A DNA stretch of 64,000 nucleotides from DASVFB01 sp963815965 (lineage in GTDB: Bacteria > Actinomycetota > Thermoleophilia > Gaiellales > Gaiellaceae), in the NCBI GenBank assembly GCA_963815965.1, contig CAWFIT010000001.1:620001-684000 (forward strand), read 5' to 3'. A model generated the notes under the pieces. That model did no database searches. It was not told the DNA's origin and worked only from the letters and a program-made list of their open reading frames with translations. Shown in pieces: positions 1 to 8,533 of this stretch. Numbering within the stretch: the stretch's first letter is position 1; every line of letters begins with the position of its first letter. Position numbers and translations under genes: made by a program.

Positions 1-1156
1 TGCCGAGCGTGTCGTTTCGACAGCGGGTGAAGGGTCGCAGGTGTGCGTCGTCGTTTCGGCTATGGGCGACACGACGGACGAGCTGCTTCACCTCGCGACG
101 GAGATCTCCGCGAGCCCGCATCCGCGCGAGCGCGACATGCTGCTCACCGCAGGCGAGCAGATCTCGATCGCGCTGCTGTCCATGGCGATCAACGACCTCG
201 GGCGCGAGGCCGTCTCGTTCACCGGCATGCAGGCCGGCATCGTCACCGACACCGAGCATGGGCGCGCGCGCATCGTCGCGATGCGTTCCGACCGAGTCCG
301 CGACGCACTCGACGCAGGACGCATTGCGATCGTCGCGGGCTTTCAGGGCGTGTCGACGACGCTCGACGTGACGACACTGGGACGAGGCGGCTCGGACACG
401 ACGGCCGTCGCGCTCGCCGCCGCTCTCGACGCCGACATGTGCGAGATCTACACCGACGTCGAGGGCGTGTTCACGGCCGACCCTCGGGTCATCCCCGACG
501 CGCGCAAGCTCGACACGGTGACGTACGAGGAGATGCTCGACCTCGCCGCCTGCGGCGCCAAGGTCTTGATGCTCCGCGCGGTCGAGTACGCTCGCAACCA
601 TGGAGTGCCGTTGCACGTGCGGTCGACGTTCTCGGACGCCGAGGGCACGCGCGTCGTGAACGAGGAGGTCGGTCTCGAGCGAGCGATCATCTCCGGCATC
701 GCGCACGACACATCGGAGGCGAAGGCGACAATCCTCGGCGTGCCGGACCGGCCCGGCATCGCGGCGCGCGTCTTCCGTCCGCTCGCAGACGCCGGCGTGA
801 ACGTCGACATGATCGTGCAGAACGTCTCCGCGGAAGGGCACACGGACATCTCGTTCACGCTGCCGAAGGAGGATCTGGCGAATGCGGAGCGGATCCTCGG
901 CGAGGTCGCCCGCGAGGTCGACGCGACCGGCTTCACGTGCGATCCGGACATCGCGAAGGTCTCGCTGATCGGGGCGGGGATGAAGAGCCATCCCGGCGTC
1001 GCGGCCGACATGTTCGACGCGCTCGCGGAGTCGGGGGTGAACATCGAGATCATCTCGACGTCGTCGATCCGAGTCTCCTGCGTCGTGCGCGCCGGCGACG
1101 TCGAGCGCGCGATCCGCGTCTTGCACGACCGTTTCGGGCTCGCCGAGGAGTCTTGA
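1..1156 (+). CDS. lysC: Aspartate kinase, 5' end outside window
   Basis: Phosphorylates aspartate, the first step towards threonine, methionine, lysine and diaminopimelate. The frame is open from base 2 (AERVVSTAGEGSQ, then VVVSAMGDTTDELL, the conserved kinase segment), so roughly the first 25-30 residues lie upstream of the window. Visible further on are the GRGGSDTTAVALAAAL nucleotide/aspartate segment and two C-terminal ACT domains (PDRPGIAARVF... and GAGMKSHPGVAADMF...), which usually bind the feedback inhibitors lysine/threonine. The TGA overlaps the ATG of hom by one base (TGATG), so the two are translationally coupled. Family assignment is certain. Confidence 0.96.
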   Translation, partial: AERVVSTAGEGSQVCVVVSAMGDTTDELLHLATEISASPHPRERDMLLTAGEQISIALLSMAINDLGREAVSFTGMQAGIVTDTEHGRARIVAMRSDRVRDALDAGRIAIVAGFQGVSTTLDVTTLGRGGSDTTAVALAAALDADMCEIYTDVEGVFTADPRVIPDARKLDTVTYEEMLDLAACGAKVLMLRAVEYARNHGVPLHVRSTFSDAEGTRVVNEEVGLERAIISGIAHDTSEAKATILGVPDRPGIAARVFRPLADAGVNVDMIVQNVSAEGHTDISFTLPKEDLANAERILGEVAREVDATGFTCDPDIAKVSLIGAGMKSHPGVAADMFDALAESGVNIEIISTSSIRVSCVVRAGDVERAIRVLHDRFGLAEES

Positions 1157-2460
1157 TGGCCGTCGACGTCCCCGTTGCGCTGCTCGGTTACGGCAACGTC
1201 GGCGGCGCCGTCGCGCGACTGCTCGCGGAGAGCGCCGACGACATCGAGCGCGCCACCGGACACCGGCTCCGGATCGTCAAGGCGCTCGTGCGCGATCCGG
1301 AGCGCGAGCGTGAGCACGTACCCGACAACGGCGTCCTGACCACCGACTTCGCGTCGATCCGCGACGACCCGGAGATCGGCCTCGTCGCCGAGCTGATGGG
1401 AGGCCTGGAGCCGGCCGGCGAGTACGTCCTCGACCTCCTACGCGCCGGCAAGCCGGTCGTCTCCGCGAACAAGCAACTCGTCGCCAGGCGCGGCGCCGAG
1501 CTGTTCGCGACCGCGTCCGAGAGCGGCGTCCAGCTTCGCTTCGAAGCGTCGGTGTGCGCGGCGATCCCCGTGATCAAGGTGCTGCGCGAGTCCCTCGTCG
1601 CGACCAACGTCCACCGCGTCCTCGGGATCGTCAACGGAACGACGAACTTCATCCTCTCGCAGATGGAGCAGGGAGACGAGTACGAGGAAGCGCTCGCGGA
1701 GGCGCAGCGGCTCGGCTTCGCGGAGCCGGATCCGACCGAAGACGTGAACGGCGCCGACGCGGCGGCGAAGATGGCGATCCTGGCGACGGTCGCGTTCGGG
1801 TCGCGCACGACGCTCGACGACGTCGAGTTCGACGGGATCGAGCGCATCACGCAGGAGCACGTGCGTGCCGCGCGCGAGATGGAGATGACCGTGCGCCTCG
1901 TCGGCTCGGCGACACTCGTCGACGACAAGCTCGACGTGCGGGTGCAGCCGTCGCTCGTCGACCGCCATCACCCGCTCGCCGCGGTCGAAGGCCCCTTCAA
2001 TGCCGTGATGCTGCAGGGCGACGCGATCCGCGAGATCACGCTCGAAGGGCCCGGCGCGGGCGGACTCGAGACGGCGTCCGCGGTCGTCGCAGACATGATC
2101 TCGATCATCGGCACGACCGGCACCGGCTTCCTCCAGAACGACGCGTGCTGGCGCGAGCTCGAGCGCCTGCCCCGCGGCGACCTGCGCTCGCCTTTCTACG
2201 TTCGCGTCGAGGTCGCGGACGAGCCGGGCGTCCTGGCGCACATCGCGCAACGGCTCGCGGAGCACGACGTCTCGATCGCGCGCCTCGTGCAGCACCAGCG
2301 AGACGGCGGCGCGACGCTGCACGTCGTCACACACGAGGCGCGCGCCGGCGCAGTCGACGAAGCGCTGGAGGAGATTGCTCGCCTGCCGGAGACGCAGTCG
2401 GCGCCGACGGCCCTGCCCGTCATCTCGTCGCGCGGGGTCACCGGGACGGGCTGGACGTGA
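1156..2460 (+). CDS. hom: Homoserine dehydrogenase
   Basis: Reduces aspartate semialdehyde to homoserine with NAD(P)H in the cytosol. The 434-residue protein starts at the ATG sharing its A with the lysC stop. It has an N-terminal Rossmann motif (LLGYGNVGGAV, residues 9-19), the dimer/catalytic segment with GIVNGTTNFILS and the lysine/aspartate region around DVNGADAAAKMAIL, and a C-terminal ACT domain (FYVRVEVADEPGVLAHIA) expected to sense threonine. Full length for the ACT-bearing form. It overlaps thrC by four bases (GTGA). Confidence 0.97.
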   Translation: MAVDVPVALLGYGNVGGAVARLLAESADDIERATGHRLRIVKALVRDPEREREHVPDNGVLTTDFASIRDDPEIGLVAELMGGLEPAGEYVLDLLRAGKPVVSANKQLVARRGAELFATASESGVQLRFEASVCAAIPVIKVLRESLVATNVHRVLGIVNGTTNFILSQMEQGDEYEEALAEAQRLGFAEPDPTEDVNGADAAAKMAILATVAFGSRTTLDDVEFDGIERITQEHVRAAREMEMTVRLVGSATLVDDKLDVRVQPSLVDRHHPLAAVEGPFNAVMLQGDAIREITLEGPGAGGLETASAVVADMISIIGTTGTGFLQNDACWRELERLPRGDLRSPFYVRVEVADEPGVLAHIAQRLAEHDVSIARLVQHQRDGGATLHVVTHEARAGAVDEALEEIARLPETQSAPTALPVISSRGVTGTGWT

Positions 2461-3425
2461 TCCCGCTCATCGAGCGCTACCGCGACCGTCTGCCGCTCGC
2501 GCCGGACGCCCGCGTCGTCTCACTTTACGAGGGCTCCACGCCGCTCGTGCACGCGGACAAGCTCTCGTCGGAGCTCGGCGTCGACCTCTGGCTGAAGCTC
2601 GAGAGCATGAACCCGACCGGTTCGTTCAAGGATCGCGGGATGACGGTGGCGGTCTCGCACGCGCTCGCCCAGGGCGCGACCGGCGTGGTCTGCGCGTCGA
2701 CAGGGAACACGGCGGCGTCGGCCGCCGCGTACGCCGCGCGCGCCGGCCTGACTGCGGAGATCTTGCTTCCGCAGGGAGCGGTCGCGGCCGGCAAGCTCGC
2801 GCAGGCGCGCGCCGTCGGCGCGCGGCTCGTCGAGTTGCGCGGCACCTTCGACGAGTCGCTGCGAGCGGCGCAGGCGCTGGGCGACTCGGGACGGTACGTC
2901 CTGGTCAACTCGCTCAACCCGTACCGGATCGAGGGGCAGAAGACGGCGGCGTTCGAGATCGCGGAGGAACTCGGCCGCGTTCCGGACGTGCTCGCGCTTC
3001 CCTACGGCGGCGGCGGCAACACGCGCGCGTACGCGCGAGGCTTCACCGAGTGGGAGGCGGGCATGCCGCGCTTCCTCGCGGGCGCGGCCGCTCGTCGCGG
3101 CGAGACACTGGCCTCGGCGATCCGCATCGTCGACCCGGCGCACCGCGCGGAGGCGGAGGCCGCGGTGCGCGACTCCGGCGGCGCGGTCGTCGCGCTCACC
3201 GACGACGAGATCGTCGTCTCGTGGCAGTTGCTCGCCGAGCAGGAGGGCATCTTCTGCGAGCCGGCAAGTGCTGCGGGGCTCGCTGCAGTGCAGAAGCTCG
3301 GAGCGTCGGGAACCGTCGTCGTCATCGTGACCGGGCACGGGCTGAAGGACCCCGATGCAGTCGACCGCATCGCCGAGCCCATCGTCGAGGTCGACGTCGA
3401 TGCGATCGCGGAGGTCTTTGCGTGA
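2457..3425 (+). CDS. thrC: Threonine synthase
   Basis: PLP enzyme that converts O-phosphohomoserine to threonine. The GTG start lies inside the hom stop (GTGA) and gives 322 residues beginning VIPLIERYRDRLPL. The PLP lysine is in NPTGSFKDRGM (about residue 59), the phosphate-binding loop is in STGNTAASAAAYAARAG, and the LPYGGGGN and SAAGLAAV segments are in place. It is of the short class (about 320-350 residues) typical of actinobacteria and many other bacteria. It overlaps thrB by GTGA. Confidence 0.96.
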   Translation: MIPLIERYRDRLPLAPDARVVSLYEGSTPLVHADKLSSELGVDLWLKLESMNPTGSFKDRGMTVAVSHALAQGATGVVCASTGNTAASAAAYAARAGLTAEILLPQGAVAAGKLAQARAVGARLVELRGTFDESLRAAQALGDSGRYVLVNSLNPYRIEGQKTAAFEIAEELGRVPDVLALPYGGGGNTRAYARGFTEWEAGMPRFLAGAAARRGETLASAIRIVDPAHRAEAEAAVRDSGGAVVALTDDEIVVSWQLLAEQEGIFCEPASAAGLAAVQKLGASGTVVVIVTGHGLKDPDAVDRIAEPIVEVDVDAIAEVFA

Positions 3426-4240
3426 CGGAGCTCGTCCGGGTTCGCGCGCCCGCGTCCACCGCGAACCTCGGCCCCGGATTCGACTGTGCAGCCGCCGCGC
3501 TCGACCTCTGGAACGAGCTCGTCGTCACCGAAGGCGGCGAGCCGGATCCCGCGCATCTCGGCATTCGGGCGTACGGGCTCGTCGCCGACCCGAGCGGCCT
3601 CGGCTTCGACTTTTCGCTCGACATCCCGCGCGAGCGCGGGCTCGGCTCGAGCGCGTCGATCATCGCTCTCGGCATGGCCGCGGCGACGTTCCTGGACGGC
3701 GGCGAGCTCGACCCTGAACGTCTCCTCGCGCGCGGCATGCCGCTCGAGGGCCACGCGGACAACCTCGCCACGGTGCTCGCAGGCGGCGTCTGCCTGACGT
3801 GGGACGGCCACATCGCGCGCGTTGCCGAGACGCTGCCGTTCGCAGCGGTCGCGGTCGTGCCGAGGTCGCGGGTGCGGACGGCGGAGGCGCGCGAGTCTCT
3901 GCCGGACGAGATCTCACACCGTGCCGCAACGACTACGGTCGCGCACGCGGCGCTGCTCGGCGCAGGGATCGCGACGCACGACCCGGAGCTGTTCGCCGCC
4001 GCGTTGCACGACGAGTTGCACGAGCCCTATCGCGCGCCGTTCGCGCCCGCGCTCGACGCCGTGCGCGCCGAGCTCCCGACGGGCGCCGTCGGCGCAACCA
4101 TCTCAGGCTCCGGCCCGACGGTGATCGTCTGGACGCACGCCGAGCAGGTCGATGCGTGCGCGCACGAGCTCGAGTCCAGGTTCGGCGACGCGCGCATACT
4201 CCCGCTGAACGTCTCGCCGACGGGAGTCCACCGTGTCTGA
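3422..4240 (+). CDS. thrB: Homoserine kinase
   Basis: GHMP-family kinase that makes O-phosphohomoserine, the substrate of the preceding threonine synthase. The 272-residue protein starts at a GTG in the thrC stop (VTELVRVRAPASTANLGPGFD, the conserved N-terminal motif). The ATP loop is ERGLGSSASI (about residues 71-80), and the C-terminal GHMP motif is AVGATISGSGPTVIV. At 272 residues it is somewhat shorter than the usual 295-310; the shortening lies mostly between the N-terminal motif and the ATP loop. It overlaps the downstream HAD gene by 8 bases. Confidence 0.95.
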   Translation: MTELVRVRAPASTANLGPGFDCAAAALDLWNELVVTEGGEPDPAHLGIRAYGLVADPSGLGFDFSLDIPRERGLGSSASIIALGMAAATFLDGGELDPERLLARGMPLEGHADNLATVLAGGVCLTWDGHIARVAETLPFAAVAVVPRSRVRTAEARESLPDEISHRAATTTVAHAALLGAGIATHDPELFAAALHDELHEPYRAPFAPALDAVRAELPTGAVGATISGSGPTVIVWTHAEQVDACAHELESRFGDARILPLNVSPTGVHRV

Positions 4241-4901
4241 CACGACCGTCTTCCTCTTCGACGTCGACAACACGCTGCTCGACAACGACGCCGTCGCCGC
4301 CGACCTGCGCGCGTATCTGACGGAGCACTTCGGGGCCGAGCGGCAGCAGCGGTACTGGGACGAGTTCGAGCGGCTGCGCAAGGAGCTCGGCTACGCGGAC
4401 TACCTTGGTGCGCTCCAGCGCTTCCGGCTCGCGTACCCGCACGACACTCATCTGCTCACCGTGTCGGACTGGCTGATCGACTATCCGTTCCGCGAGCGGC
4501 TCTATCCGCGTGTGCTCGACCTCGTCGAGCGCACGCGCGCACACGGACATCCCGTCATCCTGTCGGACGGCGACGTCGTGTTCCAGCCGCGGAAGATCCG
4601 TCGCTCCGGTCTCTCGGACGCCTTCCACGGCGACGTGCTCGTGTACATCCACAAGGAGCAGGAACTCGAGGACGTCGAGCGGCGCTACCCCGCGGAGCGC
4701 TACGTGCTCGTGGACGACAAGGTGCGGATCCTCGCGGCGGTGAAGGAGGTCTGGGGCGACCGCGTGACGACGATCTTCCCGCGCCAGGGCCACTACGCGC
4801 TCGACGAAGAGCTCGTCTCCGAGTATCCCGCGCCGGACGTCACCGTCGAGCGGGTCGGTGACCTCCTCGACCTCGAGGGTCAGCGCTCTTCGCGGACGTA
4901 G
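4233..4901 (+). CDS. HAD-family phosphatase in the threonine operon
   Basis: Haloacid-dehalogenase-like hydrolase, 222 residues. The motifs are clear: nucleophile aspartates in FDVDNTLLDND (residues 8-18), motif II in VILSDGDVVFQPRKI with the lysine, and motif III in VLVDDKVRILAA. The cap is helical and inserted after motif I. The GTG start lies within the last codons of thrB (8-base overlap), so it is cotranslated with the threonine genes. The substrate cannot be read from sequence. Phosphorylated intermediates of the operon (for example phosphohomoserine) or a housekeeping role are equally possible. Confidence 0.8.
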   Translation: MSDTTVFLFDVDNTLLDNDAVAADLRAYLTEHFGAERQQRYWDEFERLRKELGYADYLGALQRFRLAYPHDTHLLTVSDWLIDYPFRERLYPRVLDLVERTRAHGHPVILSDGDVVFQPRKIRRSGLSDAFHGDVLVYIHKEQELEDVERRYPAERYVLVDDKVRILAAVKEVWGDRVTTIFPRQGHYALDEELVSEYPAPDVTVERVGDLLDLEGQRSSRT

Positions 4902-5845
4902 GGCACCCCGAGGGCCGCCGGCGCGCCGAGCCGTCGGCGCGCACGGCTCGCCGAGACGATCACGAGCACCACGATCGTCATGACGTACGGAAGCGAGTTC
5001 GCCCACAGCACCGTCGGCCCGAGGTGGATGTCACGCGCCTGCAGTTGCGGCGACAGCGCCTGCAGCGCGCCGAAGAAGTACGCACCGACGAGACAGAGCT
5101 CGGGCCGCCAGAACGCGAAGATCACGAGCGCGATCGCGATCCAGCCCGCTCCACCCGTGATCCCGTCGATCCATTGCGGCGTGATCGCGAGCGTGAACGT
5201 CGCGCCGGCGACGCCGGCGAACGCACCGCCGACGAGCGTGTGCGCGTAGCGGTACACGGTGACGTCGATCCCCATCGCGTCCGCTGCCCCCGGCGCCTCG
5301 CCGACCGCTCGAGCGTTCAGGCCCGGCCTCGTCCGCGAGAGGTAGAACCACACGGCGACGACGCACAGCCACGACGCGTAGACGAGCACGTTGTGCCCGA
5401 ACACGATCGGGCCGACGACGGGTAAGTCCTGCATGCCCGCCGGAAAGACCTGCTCGAACTGGTGCGGCGCGGGGTTGTTGGCGAGGTTGAGGTCGTTCGC
5501 GAGGTACGAAGAGAGCCCGGCCGCGCCGGCGAAGATCGTGATCGCGAGCCCGGAAACGATCTGGCTCGCGCGCATCGTGATCACCAGGAACGCGTGGATC
5601 AACGCGATCGCCGCTCCGGCGATCGCGGCGACGCCGACCGCGGCGGCGAGCGAGAGCCCGGCAGCGAAGTGAAAGCGCTGCACCGCCCAGAACCCCATGA
5701 CGGCGCCGATGAGCATCATCCCCTCGACGCCGAGGTTCAGCACGCCCGCCCGCTCCGCCAGCAACTCGCCGAGCGCGCCGTAGAGGAGAGGCGTCCCGTA
5801 TGCGATGCCGGACGCGATCACGACGACGAGCAGCGAGTTGTTCAC
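4880..5845 (-). CDS. Purine/nucleoside ABC transporter permease, second subunit
   Basis: Inner-membrane permease of the BMP/Nup-type importer (BPD_transp_2 family), 321 residues. The GTG at 5845 was chosen because it overlaps the stop of the preceding permease (GTGA); the frame stays open further upstream but has no family similarity there. It begins VNNSLLVVVIASGIAYGTPLLYGALGELLAERAGVLNLG, and the NLGVEGMMLIGA signature is diagnostic of the second permease in this family. About eight to ten hydrophobic helices are visible. Its 3' end overlaps the convergent HAD gene by 22 bases. Confidence 0.92.
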   Translation of the reverse strand: MNNSLLVVVIASGIAYGTPLLYGALGELLAERAGVLNLGVEGMMLIGAVMGFWAVQRFHFAAGLSLAAAVGVAAIAGAAIALIHAFLVITMRASQIVSGLAITIFAGAAGLSSYLANDLNLANNPAPHQFEQVFPAGMQDLPVVGPIVFGHNVLVYASWLCVVAVWFYLSRTRPGLNARAVGEAPGAADAMGIDVTVYRYAHTLVGGAFAGVAGATFTLAITPQWIDGITGGAGWIAIALVIFAFWRPELCLVGAYFFGALQALSPQLQARDIHLGPTVLWANSLPYVMTIVVLVIVSASRARRRLGAPAALGVPYVREER

Positions 5846-6972
5846 GCCGGCTCCACGGCGGGCGCGTCGGCGGCGCGCCGGCCGAAGCGCACGCGGTAGC
5901 GGACGAGCAGCTCGCCGCCGAGTGCGCAGAACAGGATCAGCCCCTGGATCACGCCCACGAGACCGGATGGGAAGTCCGCGCCTTGCAGGGTGTTGCCGGC
6001 GTTCTGGAGCCCGCCGATCAGGAAGGCCACGACGAGCACGGCGAACGGGTTGTAGCGCGCGAGCGCGGCGACGACGATCCCGGCGTATCCGTAGTACTGC
6101 CGCTGCAGGCCGTTGGGGTCGGCGTCGAGCGTATGCCGGAAGTCTCCGACCTGGCTCGCACCGCCGAGACCCGCGAGTGCGCCGGAGATCGCCATGACGG
6201 CGACGATCTTGCGGCGCGTTCGCATGCCTGCGTAGTGCGCGGCGCGCGGCGAGTCCCCGAGGACCTGCACCTCGAACCCGAAACGGGTGCGCGAGTAGAG
6301 GACCCAAAGCCCTACGGCGCAGAGAGCCGCCAGCCCGGCGCCGAGCGGCAGCGCGATGCTGCCCTGCAGATGGAGTGTCGCCGCCGGCCAGAGCGCGTTG
6401 TCGGGCAGCGATTTGCCCGTCGGAAAGACCTTCGCGTTGAACCCCTCCGTCTCGCGCCAGTACGACTGGCTGTTGAAGATCAGATACGTCAGCAGGTACG
6501 CCGCGACGTAGTTGAGCATCAGCGAAGTGATGATCTCGCTCGTCTTGAAGTAGGCGCGAAGCACGCCGGCGATCGCCGCCCATGCCGCGCCGCCGGCCGC
6601 ACCGGCGAGAACCATCGCGGCGATCACGAACGGCGACGCATGGCCGCTCCCGCCGAGGTAGAGGCCCGCGGCAGCGGCGGTGATCGTGCCGACGTAGAGC
6701 TGACCCTCGCCGCCGATGTTGAACAGCCGCATCCGGAACGCCGCCGCCGCGGCGAGACCCGTGAACGCGAGCGGAGTCGAGGCGATCAGCGACTGGCCGA
6801 TCGCGCCTTCGGAGAAGAACGCGGCATCGAAGATCTTGCGATAGCTGGAAAGCGCGTCGTGGCCCGTCGCCTCGAGCACGATCCCGAACAGCAGGAAGGC
6901 GAACAGCAGCGACACCACCGGCACGACGAAGAGCAGCCAGCGAGGTTGCTCGAGGCGACGCTCAATCCTCAC
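5842..6972 (-). CDS. Purine/nucleoside ABC transporter permease, first subunit
   Basis: Partner permease of the same importer, about 376 residues from GTG 6972 (VRIERRLEQPRWLLFVVPVVS). An ATG at 7005 in the same frame would add 11 residues; the GTG is preferred because the overlap with the ATPase stop is then only 11 bases and the protein begins just before the first helix. The conserved segment FTGLAAAAAFRMRLFNIGGEGQ matches the first-permease signature (FNIGGEGQ). Roughly eight to ten membrane segments. It is the third gene of a four-gene operon. Confidence 0.92.
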   Translation of the reverse strand: MRIERRLEQPRWLLFVVPVVSLLFAFLLFGIVLEATGHDALSSYRKIFDAAFFSEGAIGQSLIASTPLAFTGLAAAAAFRMRLFNIGGEGQLYVGTITAAAAGLYLGGSGHASPFVIAAMVLAGAAGGAAWAAIAGVLRAYFKTSEIITSLMLNYVAAYLLTYLIFNSQSYWRETEGFNAKVFPTGKSLPDNALWPAATLHLQGSIALPLGAGLAALCAVGLWVLYSRTRFGFEVQVLGDSPRAAHYAGMRTRRKIVAVMAISGALAGLGGASQVGDFRHTLDADPNGLQRQYYGYAGIVVAALARYNPFAVLVVAFLIGGLQNAGNTLQGADFPSGLVGVIQGLILFCALGGELLVRYRVRFGRRAADAPAVEPA

Positions 6973-8533
6973 GCGGATCGTGCCCTCCGGCCATGAGCAG
7001 GCCAATCTCCTCGACGTCCGCGTCTGCTGCGTCGAACTCGCCGAGAATCGCGCCCTCGTACATCACCGCGATCCGATCGGCGAGCGCGAGGATCTCGTCG
7101 AGGTCCTCGCTGATCAGCAACACGGCCACGCCTTCGGCGGCGGCATCGCGCAGATACGCATGGACTGTCTCGATCGCGCCGACGTCGAGCCCACGTGTCG
7201 GGGAGGCGGCGACGATCAGTCGAGGCTGCGCGGTGAACTCACGCGCGAGGACGACCTTCTGCAGGTTCCCTCCGGAGAGCTGCCGCGCCTGTGCGTCCGG
7301 CCCGGGCGCCGCGATCCGATAGCGGTTGATCAACTCCAGCGCGCGGTCGCGGATCGCGCCCAGGCGCAGGAGCGGGCCGCGAGAAAGAGACCGAGCACGG
7401 TACGACTTGAGCGCGAGGTTCGACGCGATGCTCAGGCTCGGCGCGAGACCCGTGCCGAGCCTGTCCTCGGGCACGTACGCGACGCGCGACGCGATTGCGG
7501 CGCGCGGATCCCCGCGTCGCAGCACGCGACCTGAGACGGACACGTGGCCGGCGGTCGGAGCGCGCAGGCCCGCGATCGTCTCCGCCAGCTCGCGCTGACC
7601 GTTCCCGGCGACTCCCGCGATGGCAACGATCTCGCCAGCGCGGGCGATCAGCGAGACGTCCTTCAGCGCCGCTCGGCCACGATCGTCGTCGGCGCAGAGC
7701 CGGCTCGTCTCGAGGACCGTGTCCGCCGCCTGCCTCGCCTTCGAGGCGCGGTCGCCCTCGGCGAACTCGCGTCCCACCATCAACGCGGCGAGCGAGCGAG
7801 GCGTGGCGTCATCGATTGCGACCGTCGCGATCGCACGCCCGCCGCGGAGCACGGTCACGCGGTCGGCGACGGCCTTCACCTCGTGGAGCTTGTGCGAGAT
7901 GAAAATCACCGTGGAGCCCATCTCCGCCATCGCGCGCAACGTCGTGAACAGCACGTCAGCTTCTTGCGGCGTCAGCACCGCGGTCGGCTCGTCGAGAATC
8001 AGGATGTTCGCGTCGCGGTAGAGCGCCTTCACGATCTCGACGCGCTGCTGCTCGCCGAGCGACAACTGCCAGATTCGCGCGCGCGGGTCCAGTTGCATGC
8101 CGTAGCTCCTGGCGACCTCACCGACGCGACGCTCGATCGCACGCCTGCGCAGGCGAAACGAGCGCCCCGCTCCACGGTGGTCGCCGAGCACGACGTTCTC
8201 CGCGACGGTGAACGGCTCGACGAGCCGGAAGTGCTGGTGCACCATGAAGATGCCCGCGTCGAGTGCGTCGCGCGGAGCGTGGAAGTGAACGTGGCGGCCA
8301 CGAAGGAAGATCTCGCCCTCGTCCGGCCGGTAGAGACCCGTGAGGATGTTCGAAAGCGTGCTCTTGCCCGCGCCGTTCTCCCCGAGCAACGCGTGCACCT
8401 CGCCGACGGCCGCCTCGAAGTCGACGCCGTCGTTCGCAACGACGCCGGGGAAGCGCTTGGTGATCCCGCGGACGGCAACGGCGGGAGGGGCGCCGCCGGC
8501 GCCCCTCCCGTTGATCCGCTCGGACTCCTGCAT
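6962..8533 (-). CDS. Purine/nucleoside ABC transporter ATPase (two ABC domains)
   Basis: Double-domain ATPase that powers the BMP-type importer, 523 residues. The first ABC domain has Walker A GENGAGKST, signature LSLGEQQRVEI and Walker B ILILDEPTAVLTP. The second has the degenerate Walker A usual for this family (GVAGNGQRELAE) and signature LSGGNLQKVV. It starts at an ATG overlapping the stop of the binding-protein gene (ATGA). The family (YufO/NupA/RbsA-like) imports purine nucleosides or related compounds. The neighbouring purine catabolic genes support a purine substrate, but the exact ligand is inference. Confidence 0.95.
   Translation of the reverse strand: MQESERINGRGAGGAPPAVAVRGITKRFPGVVANDGVDFEAAVGEVHALLGENGAGKSTLSNILTGLYRPDEGEIFLRGRHVHFHAPRDALDAGIFMVHQHFRLVEPFTVAENVVLGDHRGAGRSFRLRRRAIERRVGEVARSYGMQLDPRARIWQLSLGEQQRVEIVKALYRDANILILDEPTAVLTPQEADVLFTTLRAMAEMGSTVIFISHKLHEVKAVADRVTVLRGGRAIATVAIDDATPRSLAALMVGREFAEGDRASKARQAADTVLETSRLCADDDRGRAALKDVSLIARAGEIVAIAGVAGNGQRELAETIAGLRAPTAGHVSVSGRVLRRGDPRAAIASRVAYVPEDRLGTGLAPSLSIASNLALKSYRARSLSRGPLLRLGAIRDRALELINRYRIAAPGPDAQARQLSGGNLQKVVLAREFTAQPRLIVAASPTRGLDVGAIETVHAYLRDAAAEGVAVLLISEDLDEILALADRIAVMYEGAILGEFDAADADVEEIGLLMAGGHDPRED

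Noticed and set aside
43..1155. Long + strand frame ahead of hom in the same frame (start at 43)
   Set aside because: It is a shadow of lysC: highly arginine-rich, no family similarity, and overlaps the real aspartate kinase frame throughout.
1554..2456. Arginine-rich frame extending thrC upstream to 1554
   Set aside because: Overlaps homoserine dehydrogenase in another frame; homology of threonine synthase begins at the GTG at 2457.
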